Counted from the stretch's first letter, positions 25,741 to 34,223 are shown. The stretch is 64,000 bases of DNA from Streptomyces antarcticus (GCF_026627255.1 NZ_JAPNLM010000016.1:31739-95738); one strand, 5' to 3'. Notes: generated by a model from the sequence alone, not told the origin. Translations and numbers: made by a program.

Positions 25741-26406
25741 TCACGCCGATTCGCGTCGCGCCGCCTCGTACTGCAGGGCCAGCCCGTCCAGCAGCGCCGT
25801 CAGGCCCGTCTCGAACGCGCCCTGGTCCACCTCGCGCTGCCGCTCGGCCAGCAGGTGGGCCTGCCCCAGGTGCGGGTAGTCCGCCGGGTCGTACGCCGCC
25901 TCGTCGTCCACGAAACCCCGGGCGAAGGAGGCCACCGCCGAGCCCAGGATGAAGTACCGCATCAGCGCGCCGATCCGGGTCGCCTGCGCCGGGGGCCAGC
26001 CGGCCGCCGTCATCGCGCCGAACACCGCGTCCGCGAGCCGCAGGCCCGCCGGACGGCGGCCCGGTCCCCGGGCCAGTACCGGCACGATGTTCGGATGGTC
26101 GGACAGCGCGTCCCGGTACGAGTGCGCCCAGGCGTGCAGGGCCCCGCGCCAGTCCCGGACGCCCTCGGCCCCGTACGCCGGCGCCTCGAACATCGACAGG
26201 TCGACCCGCGCGCTCACCGCGTCCGCCACCGCCTCCAGGATCTCGTCTTTCGTCCGGAAGTGGTTGTACAGCGAGGGCCCGCTGACCCCGAGCGCGGCCG
26301 CCAGCCGCCGCGTCGACACCGCCTCCAGCCCCTCCGCGTCCACCAGCGCGCCCGCCGCCTCGACGATGCGGGTTCTGCTGAGCAGGGGCTTGCGCGGTCT
26401 GGCCAT
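25741..26406 (-). CDS. TetR-family regulator of the aldehyde/acyl-CoA genes
   Basis: A regulator of 221 residues. The helix-turn-helix is VSTRRLAAALGVSGPSLYNHFRTKDEIL. The C-terminal region is a TetR ligand domain of the tetracycline-repressor-like type. It is divergent from an acyl-CoA dehydrogenase gene, and the gap holds the palindrome AAACTACCGGTGCTAGTTA. The same palindrome lies before the aldehyde dehydrogenase operon, so this TetR probably controls all three units. The ligand may be an acyl-CoA. The start could also be the ATG nine bases upstream at 26415. Confidence 0.9.
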   Translation of the reverse strand: MARPRKPLLSRTRIVEAAGALVDAEGLEAVSTRRLAAALGVSGPSLYNHFRTKDEILEAVADAVSARVDLSMFEAPAYGAEGVRDWRGALHAWAHSYRDALSDHPNIVPVLARGPGRRPAGLRLADAVFGAMTAAGWPPAQATRIGALMRYFILGSAVASFARGFVDDEAAYDPADYPHLGQAHLLAERQREVDQGAFETGLTALLDGLALQYEAARRESA

Positions 26407-26434
26407 GCGCCACATAGTAGGCCCTGCCCGCCAT

Positions 26435-26453
26435 AAACTACCGGTGCTAGTTA
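26435..26453. promoter_or_regulatory. operator between TetR and acyl-CoA dehydrogenase genes
   Basis: AAACTA-CCGGTGC-TAGTTA, 17 of 19 bases identical to the site at 23009-23027. It lies in the divergent gap, 29 bases from the TetR start and 42 from the acyl-CoA dehydrogenase start, as expected for autoregulation plus target control. Confidence 0.75.
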
Positions 26454-26494
26454 ACTGGCCCGGGAGCCCGCCACGACGACCCCGGAGGTGCCCG

Positions 26495-27646
26495 GTGAAC
26501 CTTGAGCTGAGCGAGGAGCAGACCGCCGTACGCCGGCTGGCCCGCGAGTTCACCGACCGCGAGGTCGTCCCGTACGCCGCCGCGTGGGACCGTGCCGAGA
26601 GCGTCGACCGGGCCGTCGTGAAGAAGCTGGGCGCGCTCGGCTTCCTCGGCCTTACCGTCCCCGAGGAGTACGGCGGCTCCGGCGGCGACCACCTCGCCTA
26701 CGTACTGGTCACCGAGGAGCTCGGCCGCGGCGACTCCGCCGTGCGCGGCATCGTGTCCGTCTCCCTCGGCCTGGTCGCCAAGACCATCGCCGCCTGGGGC
26801 ACCGAGGAGCAGAAGCGGGAGTGGCTGCCCCGGCTGTGCTCCGGCGACGCGCTCGGCTGCTTCGGCCTGACCGAGCCCGGCACCGGCTCCGACGCGGGCA
26901 ACCTCACCGCGCGCGCCGTGCGCGAGGGCGACTCATACCTGGTCGGCGGCAGCAAGATGTTCATCACCAACGGCACCTGGGCCGACGTGGTGCTGCTCTT
27001 CGCGCGTACCGGCGACGAGCCCGGCCACCGCGGCATCTCGGCCTTCCTGGTCCCCACCGACACCCCGGGCCTCACCCGCCGCGAGATCCACGGCAAGCTC
27101 GGCCTGCGCGGCCAGGCCACCGCCGAACTCGTCTTCGACGGGGTCCGCGTACCGGCCTCCGCGATGCTCGGCCCCGAGGGCAAGGGCTTCTCGGTCGCCA
27201 TGTCCGCGCTGGCCAAGGGGCGGATGTCGGTCGCCGCCGGCTGCGTGGGCATCGCGCAGGCGGCGCTGGAATCGGCCGTCGCGTACGCCGCCCAGCGCGA
27301 GCAGTTCGGCAAACCGATCGCCCACCACCAGCTGGTCCAGGAGCTGATCGCCGACATCTCGGTCGACGTGGACGCGGCCCGGCTGCTGACCTGGCGGGTC
27401 GCGGACCTCATCGACCGGGGGCAGCCGTTCGCCACCGAGTCCTCCACCGCCAAGCTCTTCGCCTCCGAGGCGGCCGTGCGCGCCGCGAGCAACGCCCTCC
27501 AGGTGCACGGCGGGTACGGCTACATCGACGAGTACCCGGCCGGCAAACTGCTGCGCGACGCCCGCGTGATGACCCTGTACGAGGGCACCAGCCAGATCCA
27601 GAAGCTCCTCATCGGCCGCGCCCGCACCGGAGTTTCGGCCTTCTGA
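26495..27646 (+). CDS. acyl-CoA dehydrogenase (short/medium chain type)
   Basis: FAD enzyme of 383 residues that puts a trans-2 double bond into an acyl-CoA. Visible are GCFGLTEPGTGSDAGN and WADVVLLFART around the FAD site, QVHGGYGYIDEYP, and the catalytic Glu in LYEGTSQIQK. The GTG start at 26495 follows GGAGGTG at good spacing. It is divergent from its probable TetR regulator and so linked to the alcohol and aldehyde dehydrogenase operon. The exact chain length or branching of the substrate is not shown. Confidence 0.94.
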   Translation: MNLELSEEQTAVRRLAREFTDREVVPYAAAWDRAESVDRAVVKKLGALGFLGLTVPEEYGGSGGDHLAYVLVTEELGRGDSAVRGIVSVSLGLVAKTIAAWGTEEQKREWLPRLCSGDALGCFGLTEPGTGSDAGNLTARAVREGDSYLVGGSKMFITNGTWADVVLLFARTGDEPGHRGISAFLVPTDTPGLTRREIHGKLGLRGQATAELVFDGVRVPASAMLGPEGKGFSVAMSALAKGRMSVAAGCVGIAQAALESAVAYAAQREQFGKPIAHHQLVQELIADISVDVDAARLLTWRVADLIDRGQPFATESSTAKLFASEAAVRAASNALQVHGGYGYIDEYPAGKLLRDARVMTLYEGTSQIQKLLIGRARTGVSAF

Positions 27647-27731
27647 GGGCGTGCCCTCCGGTTCCGGGCTGAGTACGCGCCTGAGTACGCGTGCGGATGT
27701 GCCCGCGGTCGGGCGGCGCGATGCTCGACCC

Positions 27732-28019
27732 ATGAACGAGACACCGGTCAAGCAGCAGAACTCGGGGGCGTACTACGGCCAGGCCGTTGCCTCCTTCGGC
27801 ATCGCCATGGGCGCCGTGTCCGTGGGGATCTACAACATGGAGGTGAGCGGCTGGGTCCGCGCCTTCCTCGGCATCGCGGTCCTGTACCTCACCACCTCGG
27901 CCTTCACCCTCGCCAAGGTGATCCGCGACCGCCAGGAGGTCACCAACATCGTGAGCCGGGTCGACCAGGCCCGGATGGAGAAGATGATGGCGGAGTTCGA
28001 CCCCTTCGCCCCGAAGTAG
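27732..28019 (+). CDS. YiaA/YiaB two-helix membrane protein
   Basis: A 95-residue protein with two hydrophobic helices (SFGIAMGAVSVGIYNM and AFLGIAVLYLTTSAFTLA) followed by a charged C-terminus containing IRDRQEVTNIVSRVDQAR. This matches the YiaAB two-helix family, inner-membrane proteins of unknown function. The ATG at 27732 lacks a clear ribosome binding site; the frame extends upstream without support. It lies between acyl-CoA genes but has no evident metabolic link. Confidence 0.8.
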   Translation: MNETPVKQQNSGAYYGQAVASFGIAMGAVSVGIYNMEVSGWVRAFLGIAVLYLTTSAFTLAKVIRDRQEVTNIVSRVDQARMEKMMAEFDPFAPK

Positions 28020-28067
28020 CGGGCCCGGACCCGGGGCGCGGGCGCCGGACCGCACGGACGACGACGC

Positions 28068-28081
28068 TAAGCGCTTGCTCA
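28068..28081. promoter_or_regulatory. KstR2-like operator upstream of TetR gene
   Basis: TAAGCGCTTGCTCA, identical over 14 bases to the site at 29320-29333. The core AAGCGCTT is self-complementary. It lies about 50 bases before the TetR start, fitting autoregulation. Confidence 0.65.
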
Positions 28082-28130
28082 CCCTCCGGTAGGGTGTCCC
28101 TTCCCATACGGCGAAGAGGGTGAGCGGGCG

Positions 28131-28769
28131 ATGGACAGCGTGGAGGAGACGGCCGGCGGCTACCAGCCGTGGTCGGAGGTCACCCCCGAGGCCGCGCGGC
28201 GGCTGCTCGTGGCGGCCGTCGAGGCCTTCGCCGAGCGCGGGTACCACGCCACCACCACGCGTGACATCGCGGGCCGGGCCGGCATGAGCCCGGCCGCGCT
28301 GTACATCCACTACAAGACCAAGGAAGAGCTGCTCCACCGGATCAGCCGGATCGGCCACGACAAGGCCCTGGAGATCCTGACGACCGCGTCCGACGGCCCC
28401 GGGAGTGCCGCCGAGCGGCTCGACGCCGCCGTACGGTCCTTCGTGCGCTGGCACGCGGCGCACCACACCACCGCACGCGTGGTCCAGTACGAGCTGGACG
28501 CCCTCGCCCCCGAGCACCGCGCCGACATCGTGGCGCTGCGCCGCCGGAGCGACGCCGCCGTGCGCCGCATCCTCGCCGACGGGGTCGAGGCGGGGGAGTT
28601 CGACGTGCCCGATGTACCGGGCACCACCCTCGCCGTGCTGTCGCTCTGCATCGACGTCGCCCGCTGGTTCAGCGTGGCCGGGCAGCGCACGCCCGACGAG
28701 GTCGGCGCGCTCTACGCCGACCTCGTGCTCCGCATGGTGGGCGCGCGGCCGGCCGCCCCCCGGGAGTAG
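28131..28769 (+). CDS. TetR-family regulator (KstR2-like)
   Basis: A regulator of 212 residues. The N-terminal DNA-binding domain has ATTTRDIAGRAGMSPAALYIHYKTKEELL. The C-terminal domain has YELDALAPEHRADIVALRRR, resembling TetR regulators of fatty-acid and steroid breakdown. Its own promoter and the MaoC/SoxR gap both hold TAAGCGCTTGCTCA, close to the operator I recall for mycobacterial KstR2 (AnCAAGnnCTTGnT). It should repress itself and the MaoC gene, with an acyl-CoA as likely inducer. Confidence 0.88.
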   Translation: MDSVEETAGGYQPWSEVTPEAARRLLVAAVEAFAERGYHATTTRDIAGRAGMSPAALYIHYKTKEELLHRISRIGHDKALEILTTASDGPGSAAERLDAAVRSFVRWHAAHHTTARVVQYELDALAPEHRADIVALRRRSDAAVRRILADGVEAGEFDVPDVPGTTLAVLSLCIDVARWFSVAGQRTPDEVGALYADLVLRMVGARPAAPRE

Positions 28770-28809
28770 CGCACGCCCATCCCCCAGGAGTAGGGCTGCC
28801 GCCCATCCC

Positions 28810-29271
28810 TCAGAAGTAGTAGCGGGACACCGACTCCGCCACGCACACCGGCTTGTCGCCGCCCTCGCGCTCGACCGTGACCGTCGCCGTGACCTGCACC
28901 CCGCCGCCCGCATCCACGACCTCCGTGAGCACGGCGGTGGCCCGCAGCCGCGATCCGACCGGCACCGGTGCCGGGAAACGCACCTTGTTCGTTCCGTAGT
29001 TGATGCCCATCCGCATGCCCTCGACCCGCATGACCTGCGGCACCAGGCTCGGCAGCAGGGACAGCGTCAGGTAGCCGTGCGCGATGGTGGAACCGAAGGG
29101 GCCGGTCGCGGCGCGCTCCGGATCCACGTGGATCCACTGGTGGTCGCCGGTCGCGTCCGCGAAGAGGTCGATCCGCTTCTGGTCCACCTCCAGCCACCCG
29201 CTGGGCCCGAGCGGCTCGCCCGTTCCGGCGCGCAGTTCCTCGGCGGACGTGAAGACCTTCGGCTCGGACAT
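28810..29271 (-). CDS. MaoC-family (R)-specific enoyl-CoA hydratase
   Basis: A 153-residue hot-dog-fold hydratase. The hydratase-2 motif is FADATGDHQWIHVDPERA, with catalytic Asp and His, followed by GPFGSTIAHGYLTLSLLP. It hydrates trans-2-enoyl-CoA to the 3-hydroxy form in the cytoplasm. The ATG at 29271 is preceded by AGGATCAGGG. The operator 45 bases upstream ties it to the TetR encoded next to it, so the two form a small lipid-catabolism unit. Confidence 0.92.
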   Translation of the reverse strand: MSEPKVFTSAEELRAGTGEPLGPSGWLEVDQKRIDLFADATGDHQWIHVDPERAATGPFGSTIAHGYLTLSLLPSLVPQVMRVEGMRMGINYGTNKVRFPAPVPVGSRLRATAVLTEVVDAGGGVQVTATVTVEREGGDKPVCVAESVSRYYF

Positions 29272-29315
29272 GCCCTGATCCTGCCTCTCGCAGACGACGG
29301 ACGTACCGCGCTCAG

Positions 29316-29333
29316 TGAATAAGCGCTTGCTCA
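29316..29333. promoter_or_regulatory. KstR2-like operator upstream of MaoC hydratase
   Basis: An 18-base site with arms TGA and TCA around the self-complementary core AAGCGCTT. It lies between the MaoC start (29271) and the SoxR start (29387). The sequence on the minus strand fits AnCAAGnnCTTGnT with one mismatch. Confidence 0.68.
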
Positions 29334-29386
29334 GCATGCTGGGGCCGTATGTGTATGTCAACGGACCTCCGACTACGCTCGGCCTG

Positions 29387-29830
29387 GTGCCGCAGATTCC
29401 CGAAAAGATCCACGAGCTCACCGTCGGCCAGCTGTCCGCCCGCAGTGGCGCGGCCGTGTCCGCGCTCCACTTCTACGAGTCCAAGGGCCTGATCAGCAGC
29501 CGACGCACCTCCGGCAACCAGCGCCGCTACACCCGCGACGCACTGCGCCGGGTGGCCTTCGTACGGGCCGCGCAGCGCGTGGGCATCCCGCTGGCCAGTA
29601 TCCGCGAGGCGCTCACCCAGCTGCCCGAGGAGCGCACCCCCACCCGCGAGGACTGGGCCCGGCTCTCCGAGGCCTGGCGCGCCGAGCTCGACCAGCGGAT
29701 CACCCAACTCGGCCGGTTGCGGGACCACTTGACGGACTGCATCGGCTGCGGCTGCCTCTCGCTGGAGAACTGCGCGCTGTCCAACCCGGACGACGTCTTC
29801 GGCGAACGGCTCACCGGCTCCCGGCTGTAG
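29387..29830 (+). CDS. soxR: redox-sensing MerR-family activator SoxR
   Basis: A 147-residue MerR protein. The helix-turn-helix begins ELTVGQLSARSGAAVSALHFYES, followed by a dimerisation helix and the iron-sulfur site CIGCGCLSLENC, whose four Cys hold the 2Fe-2S cluster. In Streptomyces SoxR responds to redox-active antibiotics and switches on export or detoxification genes. I chose the GTG at 29387 because the protein then begins VPQIPEKIHELTVG like known members; the frame runs further upstream. No ribosome binding site precedes it, so translation may be leaderless. Its 3' end overlaps the convergent BKACE-like gene by 20 bases. Confidence 0.93.
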   Translation: MPQIPEKIHELTVGQLSARSGAAVSALHFYESKGLISSRRTSGNQRRYTRDALRRVAFVRAAQRVGIPLASIREALTQLPEERTPTREDWARLSEAWRAELDQRITQLGRLRDHLTDCIGCGCLSLENCALSNPDDVFGERLTGSRL

Positions 29831-30647
29831 CGCCGCCGCCCCTCGCGCCGCCAGCCCTCGCGCCGCCCCCTCTCGCGCCGTCGGCCGCCTCAGCCCCACC
29901 GGCCGTGCCCGCCGCATCCGCCGCATCCGCCTCCGCCCGCACCGCCACGGCGGCCGCCACCAGTTCGGCGTTCGACCGGGCCCGCCGCCCGTCCGGCAGG
30001 TGCAGTACGTCGCCCGCGCCGGTCCGCGCGCCCGTACCGCACCGCGCGGCCAGCCGCAGCACCGGCCAGGCGGCGTCCCCCCGCCCGTACAGCAGCAGGG
30101 CCACCGGCGGCAGCCCGCCCAGGCCCGCCACCAGCGCCGGTTGGGCCGCCGCCAGCTCCACGGCCAGCCGGACCCGCCCGCCGGGGTCGCGCAGCGGCCA
30201 GGCCAGGAACCGGGCCAGCGGCTCCGGTCCGGCCGGCCCGCCCAGCGGCACCACCGCGTCCACCGAGACCCCGCGGTCGAGCAGCGCCTCGGCGAGTTCC
30301 ACCGCCCCGGGCTCCGCGAAGCGGACCTCCGCCCGGTCCGGCAGCAGCGGCCAGGCCCGCACCCGCTCCAGCCGCGCCGCCGGATCCGGCTCCGCCGGGA
30401 CGCCCGCCGGCACCGACAGGGGTACGCCGACCCCCGCGTCCCGCAGCGCCTCCAGCGCCGGCCCGACCACCCGGGGCGAGAGGCTCTCCCGCCCGCACGG
30501 GGTCCGCGGGTGGACGAGCACCTCCCCGGCCCCGGCGGCGACCGCCCCCAGCGCCGACTGGGCAAGGGCCCCGGGGGACATCGGTACGGCCGGCCCGTCG
30601 GCCGCGCCCCGGCCGCCGTTCAGCGACACCAGCAGGGGCGGCCTCAC
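29811..30647 (-). CDS. BKACE-family (3-keto-5-aminohexanoate cleavage) homologue with altered metal site
   Basis: A 278-residue TIM-barrel protein beginning LLVSLNGGRGAADGPAVPM, with GAGEVLVHPRTPCGRESLSP. Family enzymes condense a beta-keto acid with acetyl-CoA using Zn bound by a His-x-His pair and a later Glu. Here the first His of the pair is replaced (LVH instead of HxH), and the usual late Glu motif reads TGAGD. It may therefore lack normal catalysis or use another chemistry. The GTG start overlaps the stop of the upstream gene (GTGA). The C-terminal 40 residues are Ala/Gly-rich low complexity. Confidence 0.72.
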   Translation of the reverse strand: MRPPLLVSLNGGRGAADGPAVPMSPGALAQSALGAVAAGAGEVLVHPRTPCGRESLSPRVVGPALEALRDAGVGVPLSVPAGVPAEPDPAARLERVRAWPLLPDRAEVRFAEPGAVELAEALLDRGVSVDAVVPLGGPAGPEPLARFLAWPLRDPGGRVRLAVELAAAQPALVAGLGGLPPVALLLYGRGDAAWPVLRLAARCGTGARTGAGDVLHLPDGRRARSNAELVAAAVAVRAEADAADAAGTAGGAEAADGARGGGARAGGARGGGATAGSR

Positions 30648-31351
30648 GCGGCCCCCGCCGAGGGCATGTCCGCGAGCGCCGGTCTCGGCACCACGATCCC
30701 GCAGCCCGCGCAGACCGGGCCGCCGTCCCAGGCCCAGGCCCCCTCCCAGGGCCCCGGCCCGGCGCCCGCACCCGGCCCGGCGCCCGCACCCCGTACGCCC
30801 GCACCCCGTACGCCCGGACCGTCGACGACCGGATCCTCCGTGCCCGGGACCGCTCCCGGCCGCTGGCCCGGCACCGGCACCGGGCCCGGCGCCGGCCACC
30901 GCAGCTCCTCGTCCCCGCAGACCGGGCAGCCCGTCCCCGGCTCCGTCTCCAGCGCCCGCACCAGCCGCCGCAGCACCTCGCCCAGCGTCCCCTCGGGCCG
31001 TACTCCCGGATCCGCGCACCGCACCACCGCGTCCCCGCTGCCGCCCCACGCCCACTCCGGCCGGCGCAGCCCGTGGTGCTTCTCGCGCCTTCGCCGCTCC
31101 GCGAAGTGCCGTTCGTACTCCAGCCAGACCGCCCGCGCCTCCTCCAGCTCCTCCAGCGCGGCGACCAGCCGCAGCGGATCCGCCCCCCGGTCCTCCGGGG
31201 CGATCCCGTGCCGGTCGCACAGGTGCCACCACGTGGCCCGGTGCCCGTACGGCGCGAACCGCTCCAGGCAGCGGCGCAGGGAGTGGCGCCGCAGGGCCCG
31301 GTCATTGCGCGCGTCGCGCACCTGGTGGGCCAGACTTTGGAATCCCGCCAT
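30644..31351 (-). CDS. conserved actinobacterial hypothetical protein with zinc-ribbon-like Cys pairs
   Basis: A 235-residue protein. The first ~110 residues are basic and helical (SLAHQVRDARNDRALRRHSL, RATWWHLCDRHG, YERHFAERRRREKHHG). The C-terminal half has CPVCG and CAGCG about 80 residues apart, a likely split zinc ribbon, separated by a Pro/Gly/Ala repeat. I recall the N-terminal part as conserved in Streptomyces. A strong GGAGGTGA lies before the start; a GTG one codon upstream could also be used. It is translationally coupled to the BKACE homologue. Function unknown. Confidence 0.75.
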   Translation of the reverse strand: MAGFQSLAHQVRDARNDRALRRHSLRRCLERFAPYGHRATWWHLCDRHGIAPEDRGADPLRLVAALEELEEARAVWLEYERHFAERRRREKHHGLRRPEWAWGGSGDAVVRCADPGVRPEGTLGEVLRRLVRALETEPGTGCPVCGDEELRWPAPGPVPVPGQRPGAVPGTEDPVVDGPGVRGAGVRGAGAGPGAGAGPGPWEGAWAWDGGPVCAGCGIVVPRPALADMPSAGAA

Positions 31352-31446
31352 CACACCTTCACCTCCGCCGATGTGCCCAACATGCCCGGCCTACGGTGGG
31401 CGCATGCGGGGGCGGTCGAGGCGTGTGGGTGGCACATGGCCGGAAG

Positions 31447-32814
31447 TCAGCGCCCCATGCGCCCCGCGGTGACCACCAGCCGGGCCAGTTCCTCGTGGCA
31501 GATGTCACTGTGCGCCCCCGACGGGGCGCCGCCGCGCCGGACCACGGAGCCCGTGTCCACGCTGACGCAACCGGTCGCGGGGACCCCCTCGCGCAGGGCG
31601 GCGTCGAGGCTCAGGCGGGGCGCGCCGGGCACCGCACGCACCCCGTCATGGCCGATCGCCCCCCACCGCGCGTCGAAGCCGAGCAGACCGGCCGAATCCC
31701 CTGCCATCCGCGAGGCCAGCGGATAGAAGATCTTCAGCGAGGTGTCGTGCGGGGAGTGGCAGGCCACCACCGGCCCGTCGACCCGCCGCTGGAGGCCGCC
31801 CAGGGCGCCGCCGCGTCCCTGGTCGTGCGGCAGCCGGTCGGCGAAGGCGTAGTGGGAGAAGGCACCCTGGAACAGGGTCAGCGACTTCACGTACCGGGCG
31901 CCGTCCGGGACCGCGCGCAGCGAGAAGGACACCACCCGCGCCCCGAAGCTGTGCCCGAGCAGGTGGACGCGCAGGGCCGGGCGGCGGGCGGCCAGCCCGG
32001 CCAGCACCGGGCCGAGCCCGCGCTCGCCGACCACCCCCGCGCGTTTCTTCATCTGGTAGTACGTGGCCTGCCGCAGCAGCTCCTTGGCGCCCTTCCACAG
32101 CGGCCGCAGCCCGTCGCCGACCGCCGGCTCCCGCCCCGCCGCGGCGTCGGCACCGGGCGGGGCGTCGGTTCCGGGCGGGGCGCCCGCCGCGGCCAGGGCG
32201 GCGGCGAGGTCCCGGCACACCTCCAGGACGTCCTGCGTGAAGACGGCGGGAACCGGGGGAGCGGCCGCGGTGGGTACGGCGTTCACCCCCGCCAGCTCCC
32301 GTACGAGCGCGCCGAACTCGATGAAGGCGGCCGCCGACTCCTCGCGCCGCTCCAGCAGCTCGGCCACGCGGTCCAGCTCCGCCCGCCGGCCCGGCCAGAA
32401 CGCGCCGAGGGCCGCGCGGGTGCCGGGGCCGAGCGCGGTGCCCGGGTCCGGCGCGGTGCCGGAGCCGCCCCCCGCGGCGGCGGCTTCCGCCGTGGCCGGG
32501 TCCGCGAGCAGCCCGGGGGCGGGGGCGTCGAAGTCCGGTATCGGCTCGTCCGCGAACCGGATCGAGGGCCAGACCACACCCACGTACCCCAGCCGCACCC
32601 CCGACCCCACCAGCCCCGGGAAGGGGGCGAAGAACCGGTCGTAGAGCCGGGTCGAGGTGGACCGGTCGCTGTTCCAGCCGTGCGCGAACACCAGCAGGTC
32701 GGTGGCCTCCATGCGGGCCACCGCGGCCTCCGCCTCCCGGTCCGCGTCCCCCTCGGAGTCGAAGACCAGCTCCGCGTACGGCCCGACCCGTATCCCGCCG
32801 ACGCTGTCCGCCAT
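31447..32814 (-). CDS. alpha/beta-hydrolase-like serine hydrolase
   Basis: A 455-residue predicted cytoplasmic hydrolase. It opens with a beta strand and LLVFAHGWNSDRSTSTRLYD (oxyanion region). The nucleophile elbow is LLGHSFGARVVSFSL, and a late His in CHSPHDTSL or SDICHEEL could complete the triad. An Ala/Gly/Pro-rich insertion separates the two halves. Similar Streptomyces proteins are sometimes labelled serine/threonine protein kinases, but no kinase motif is present. The ATG at 32814 follows AGGGGGG. Substrate unknown. Confidence 0.8.
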   Translation of the reverse strand: MADSVGGIRVGPYAELVFDSEGDADREAEAAVARMEATDLLVFAHGWNSDRSTSTRLYDRFFAPFPGLVGSGVRLGYVGVVWPSIRFADEPIPDFDAPAPGLLADPATAEAAAAGGGSGTAPDPGTALGPGTRAALGAFWPGRRAELDRVAELLERREESAAAFIEFGALVRELAGVNAVPTAAAPPVPAVFTQDVLEVCRDLAAALAAAGAPPGTDAPPGADAAAGREPAVGDGLRPLWKGAKELLRQATYYQMKKRAGVVGERGLGPVLAGLAARRPALRVHLLGHSFGARVVSFSLRAVPDGARYVKSLTLFQGAFSHYAFADRLPHDQGRGGALGGLQRRVDGPVVACHSPHDTSLKIFYPLASRMAGDSAGLLGFDARWGAIGHDGVRAVPGAPRLSLDAALREGVPATGCVSVDTGSVVRRGGAPSGAHSDICHEELARLVVTAGRMGR

Positions 32815-32905
32815 GACATCCCCCCTCGCACCGCCCCGCGGTTCCCGCGGAGCCGGCATCCTGCCACCGCCGCGCCCGCCCGGCCGACCCCCGGACGCCG
32901 TCGGA

Positions 32906-34186
32906 TCACCCGTACAGGAGGTACCCCCCGCGCGTCTCCGCGAACCGGGTCAGCCCGGCCGCCCAGTCCCCGGCGATCTCCTCCACCCCGGCGCCCGCGT
33001 CGACCATCGCGCGGACCCGGTCCGAGCCCGTCAGCCTGTCGATCCAGTGGTCCGCGCGCCAGCCGAAGCCGCTCCACGTCCGCCGCGCCGTGACCAGCAG
33101 CCCGATGCCCGCCCGTACCGGATCGAAGGCCTCCCGGTCGTGCACGATCAGCCGGACACCGCCGCAGAGCCGGCCCGCGTGCTTGGAGAACGTCGGCGTG
33201 AAGTACGCCTCCCGGAACCACACCCCCGGCAGCCCCAGGGCGTTCGCCGCCTCCGCCCACCGGCGGTCGACGCCCTCGGCGCCCACCACCTCGAACGGGG
33301 TGGTCGTCCCGCGCCCCTCGGACAGGTTCGTCCCCTCGAACAGACAGGTCCCGGCGTACGCGAGGGCCGTGTCCGGCGTCGGCATGTTCGGACTCGGCGG
33401 CACCCAGGGCAGCCCGGTCGCGCCGAAGAACGCGTCCCGCCGCCAGCCGCTCATCGCCACCGTCCGCAGGGCGACGGGCCGGTCGGCCAGGAACTCGCCG
33501 TTGAAGAGCAGGGCCAGTTCGGCCGCCGTCATCCCGTGCGCCAGCGCGATCGGCTCCCGTCCCACGAAGCTCGCGTACGGGCGCTGGAGCACCGGCCCCG
33601 CCGCCCGCCGGCCGCCCACCGGGTTGGGCCGGTCCAGCACCACCACCGCCTTGCCTGCGAGCGCGGCCGCGCGCATGCAGTCGTACAGGGTCCAGATGTA
33701 GGTGTAGAAGCGGGCCCCGACGTCCTGGATGTCGAAGACGACGGTGTCGATCCCGGCGGCCGTGAACACGTCCGCGAGCCGCTGCCCGCTCGTGTCGTAC
33801 GTGTCGTACACGGGGAGCCCGGTCGCCGGGTCGCGGGAGGCCCCCTCGGAGCCGCCGGCCTGCGCCGTCCCGCGGAAGCCGTGCTCGGGCCCGAACACCG
33901 CGACCAGGTCCACCCGTTCGTCCGCGTGCAGGACGTCGACCATGTGGCGGGCGTCCGCGGTGATCCCGGTCGGGTTGGTGACCACGCCGACCCGCTGCCC
34001 GGCCAGTACGCCGTACCCGTCCGCCGCCATCCGCTCGAAGCCGGTCCGCACCCGCCCGTCCGCAGAAGCCCGGGAGGCCGCCGGAGCCGTGGGAGCCGCG
34101 GCGCCGGCCGCTCCCACCGTCCCCACGGCTCCGGCCGTCCCCATGGCCCCCGCCAGTCCCAGCACCCCGCGTCGCGACAGACTCAT
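32906..34186 (-). CDS. DUF1343 exo-beta-N-acetylmuramidase (NamZ-like), Tat-exported
   Basis: A 426-residue protein. The N-terminus MSLSRRGVLGLAGA carries the twin-arginine motif, so it should be exported folded. The body shows family blocks GQRVGVVTNPTGI, VAVFGPEHGFRG, VFDIQDVGARFYTYIWTL and VLDRPNPVGG. NamZ-type members release terminal MurNAc from peptidoglycan fragments, which suits cell-wall recycling. The start ATG is well placed for the signal. It is divergent from an SDR gene, and a TetR-type operator lies in the gap only 38 bases from this start, so cross-regulation is possible. Confidence 0.9.
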   Translation of the reverse strand: MSLSRRGVLGLAGAMGTAGAVGTVGAAGAAAPTAPAASRASADGRVRTGFERMAADGYGVLAGQRVGVVTNPTGITADARHMVDVLHADERVDLVAVFGPEHGFRGTAQAGGSEGASRDPATGLPVYDTYDTSGQRLADVFTAAGIDTVVFDIQDVGARFYTYIWTLYDCMRAAALAGKAVVVLDRPNPVGGRRAAGPVLQRPYASFVGREPIALAHGMTAAELALLFNGEFLADRPVALRTVAMSGWRRDAFFGATGLPWVPPSPNMPTPDTALAYAGTCLFEGTNLSEGRGTTTPFEVVGAEGVDRRWAEAANALGLPGVWFREAYFTPTFSKHAGRLCGGVRLIVHDREAFDPVRAGIGLLVTARRTWSGFGWRADHWIDRLTGSDRVRAMVDAGAGVEEIAGDWAAGLTRFAETRGGYLLYG

Positions 34187-34223
34187 CCGGCCACGCTAGG
34201 CGGCAGACCCCTTCCGTCAGGAC

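Noticed and set aside
31447..32814. Labelling this gene a serine/threonine protein kinase, as some relatives are named
   Set aside because: No kinase motif is present. The GHSFG elbow and HGW motif show a hydrolase.
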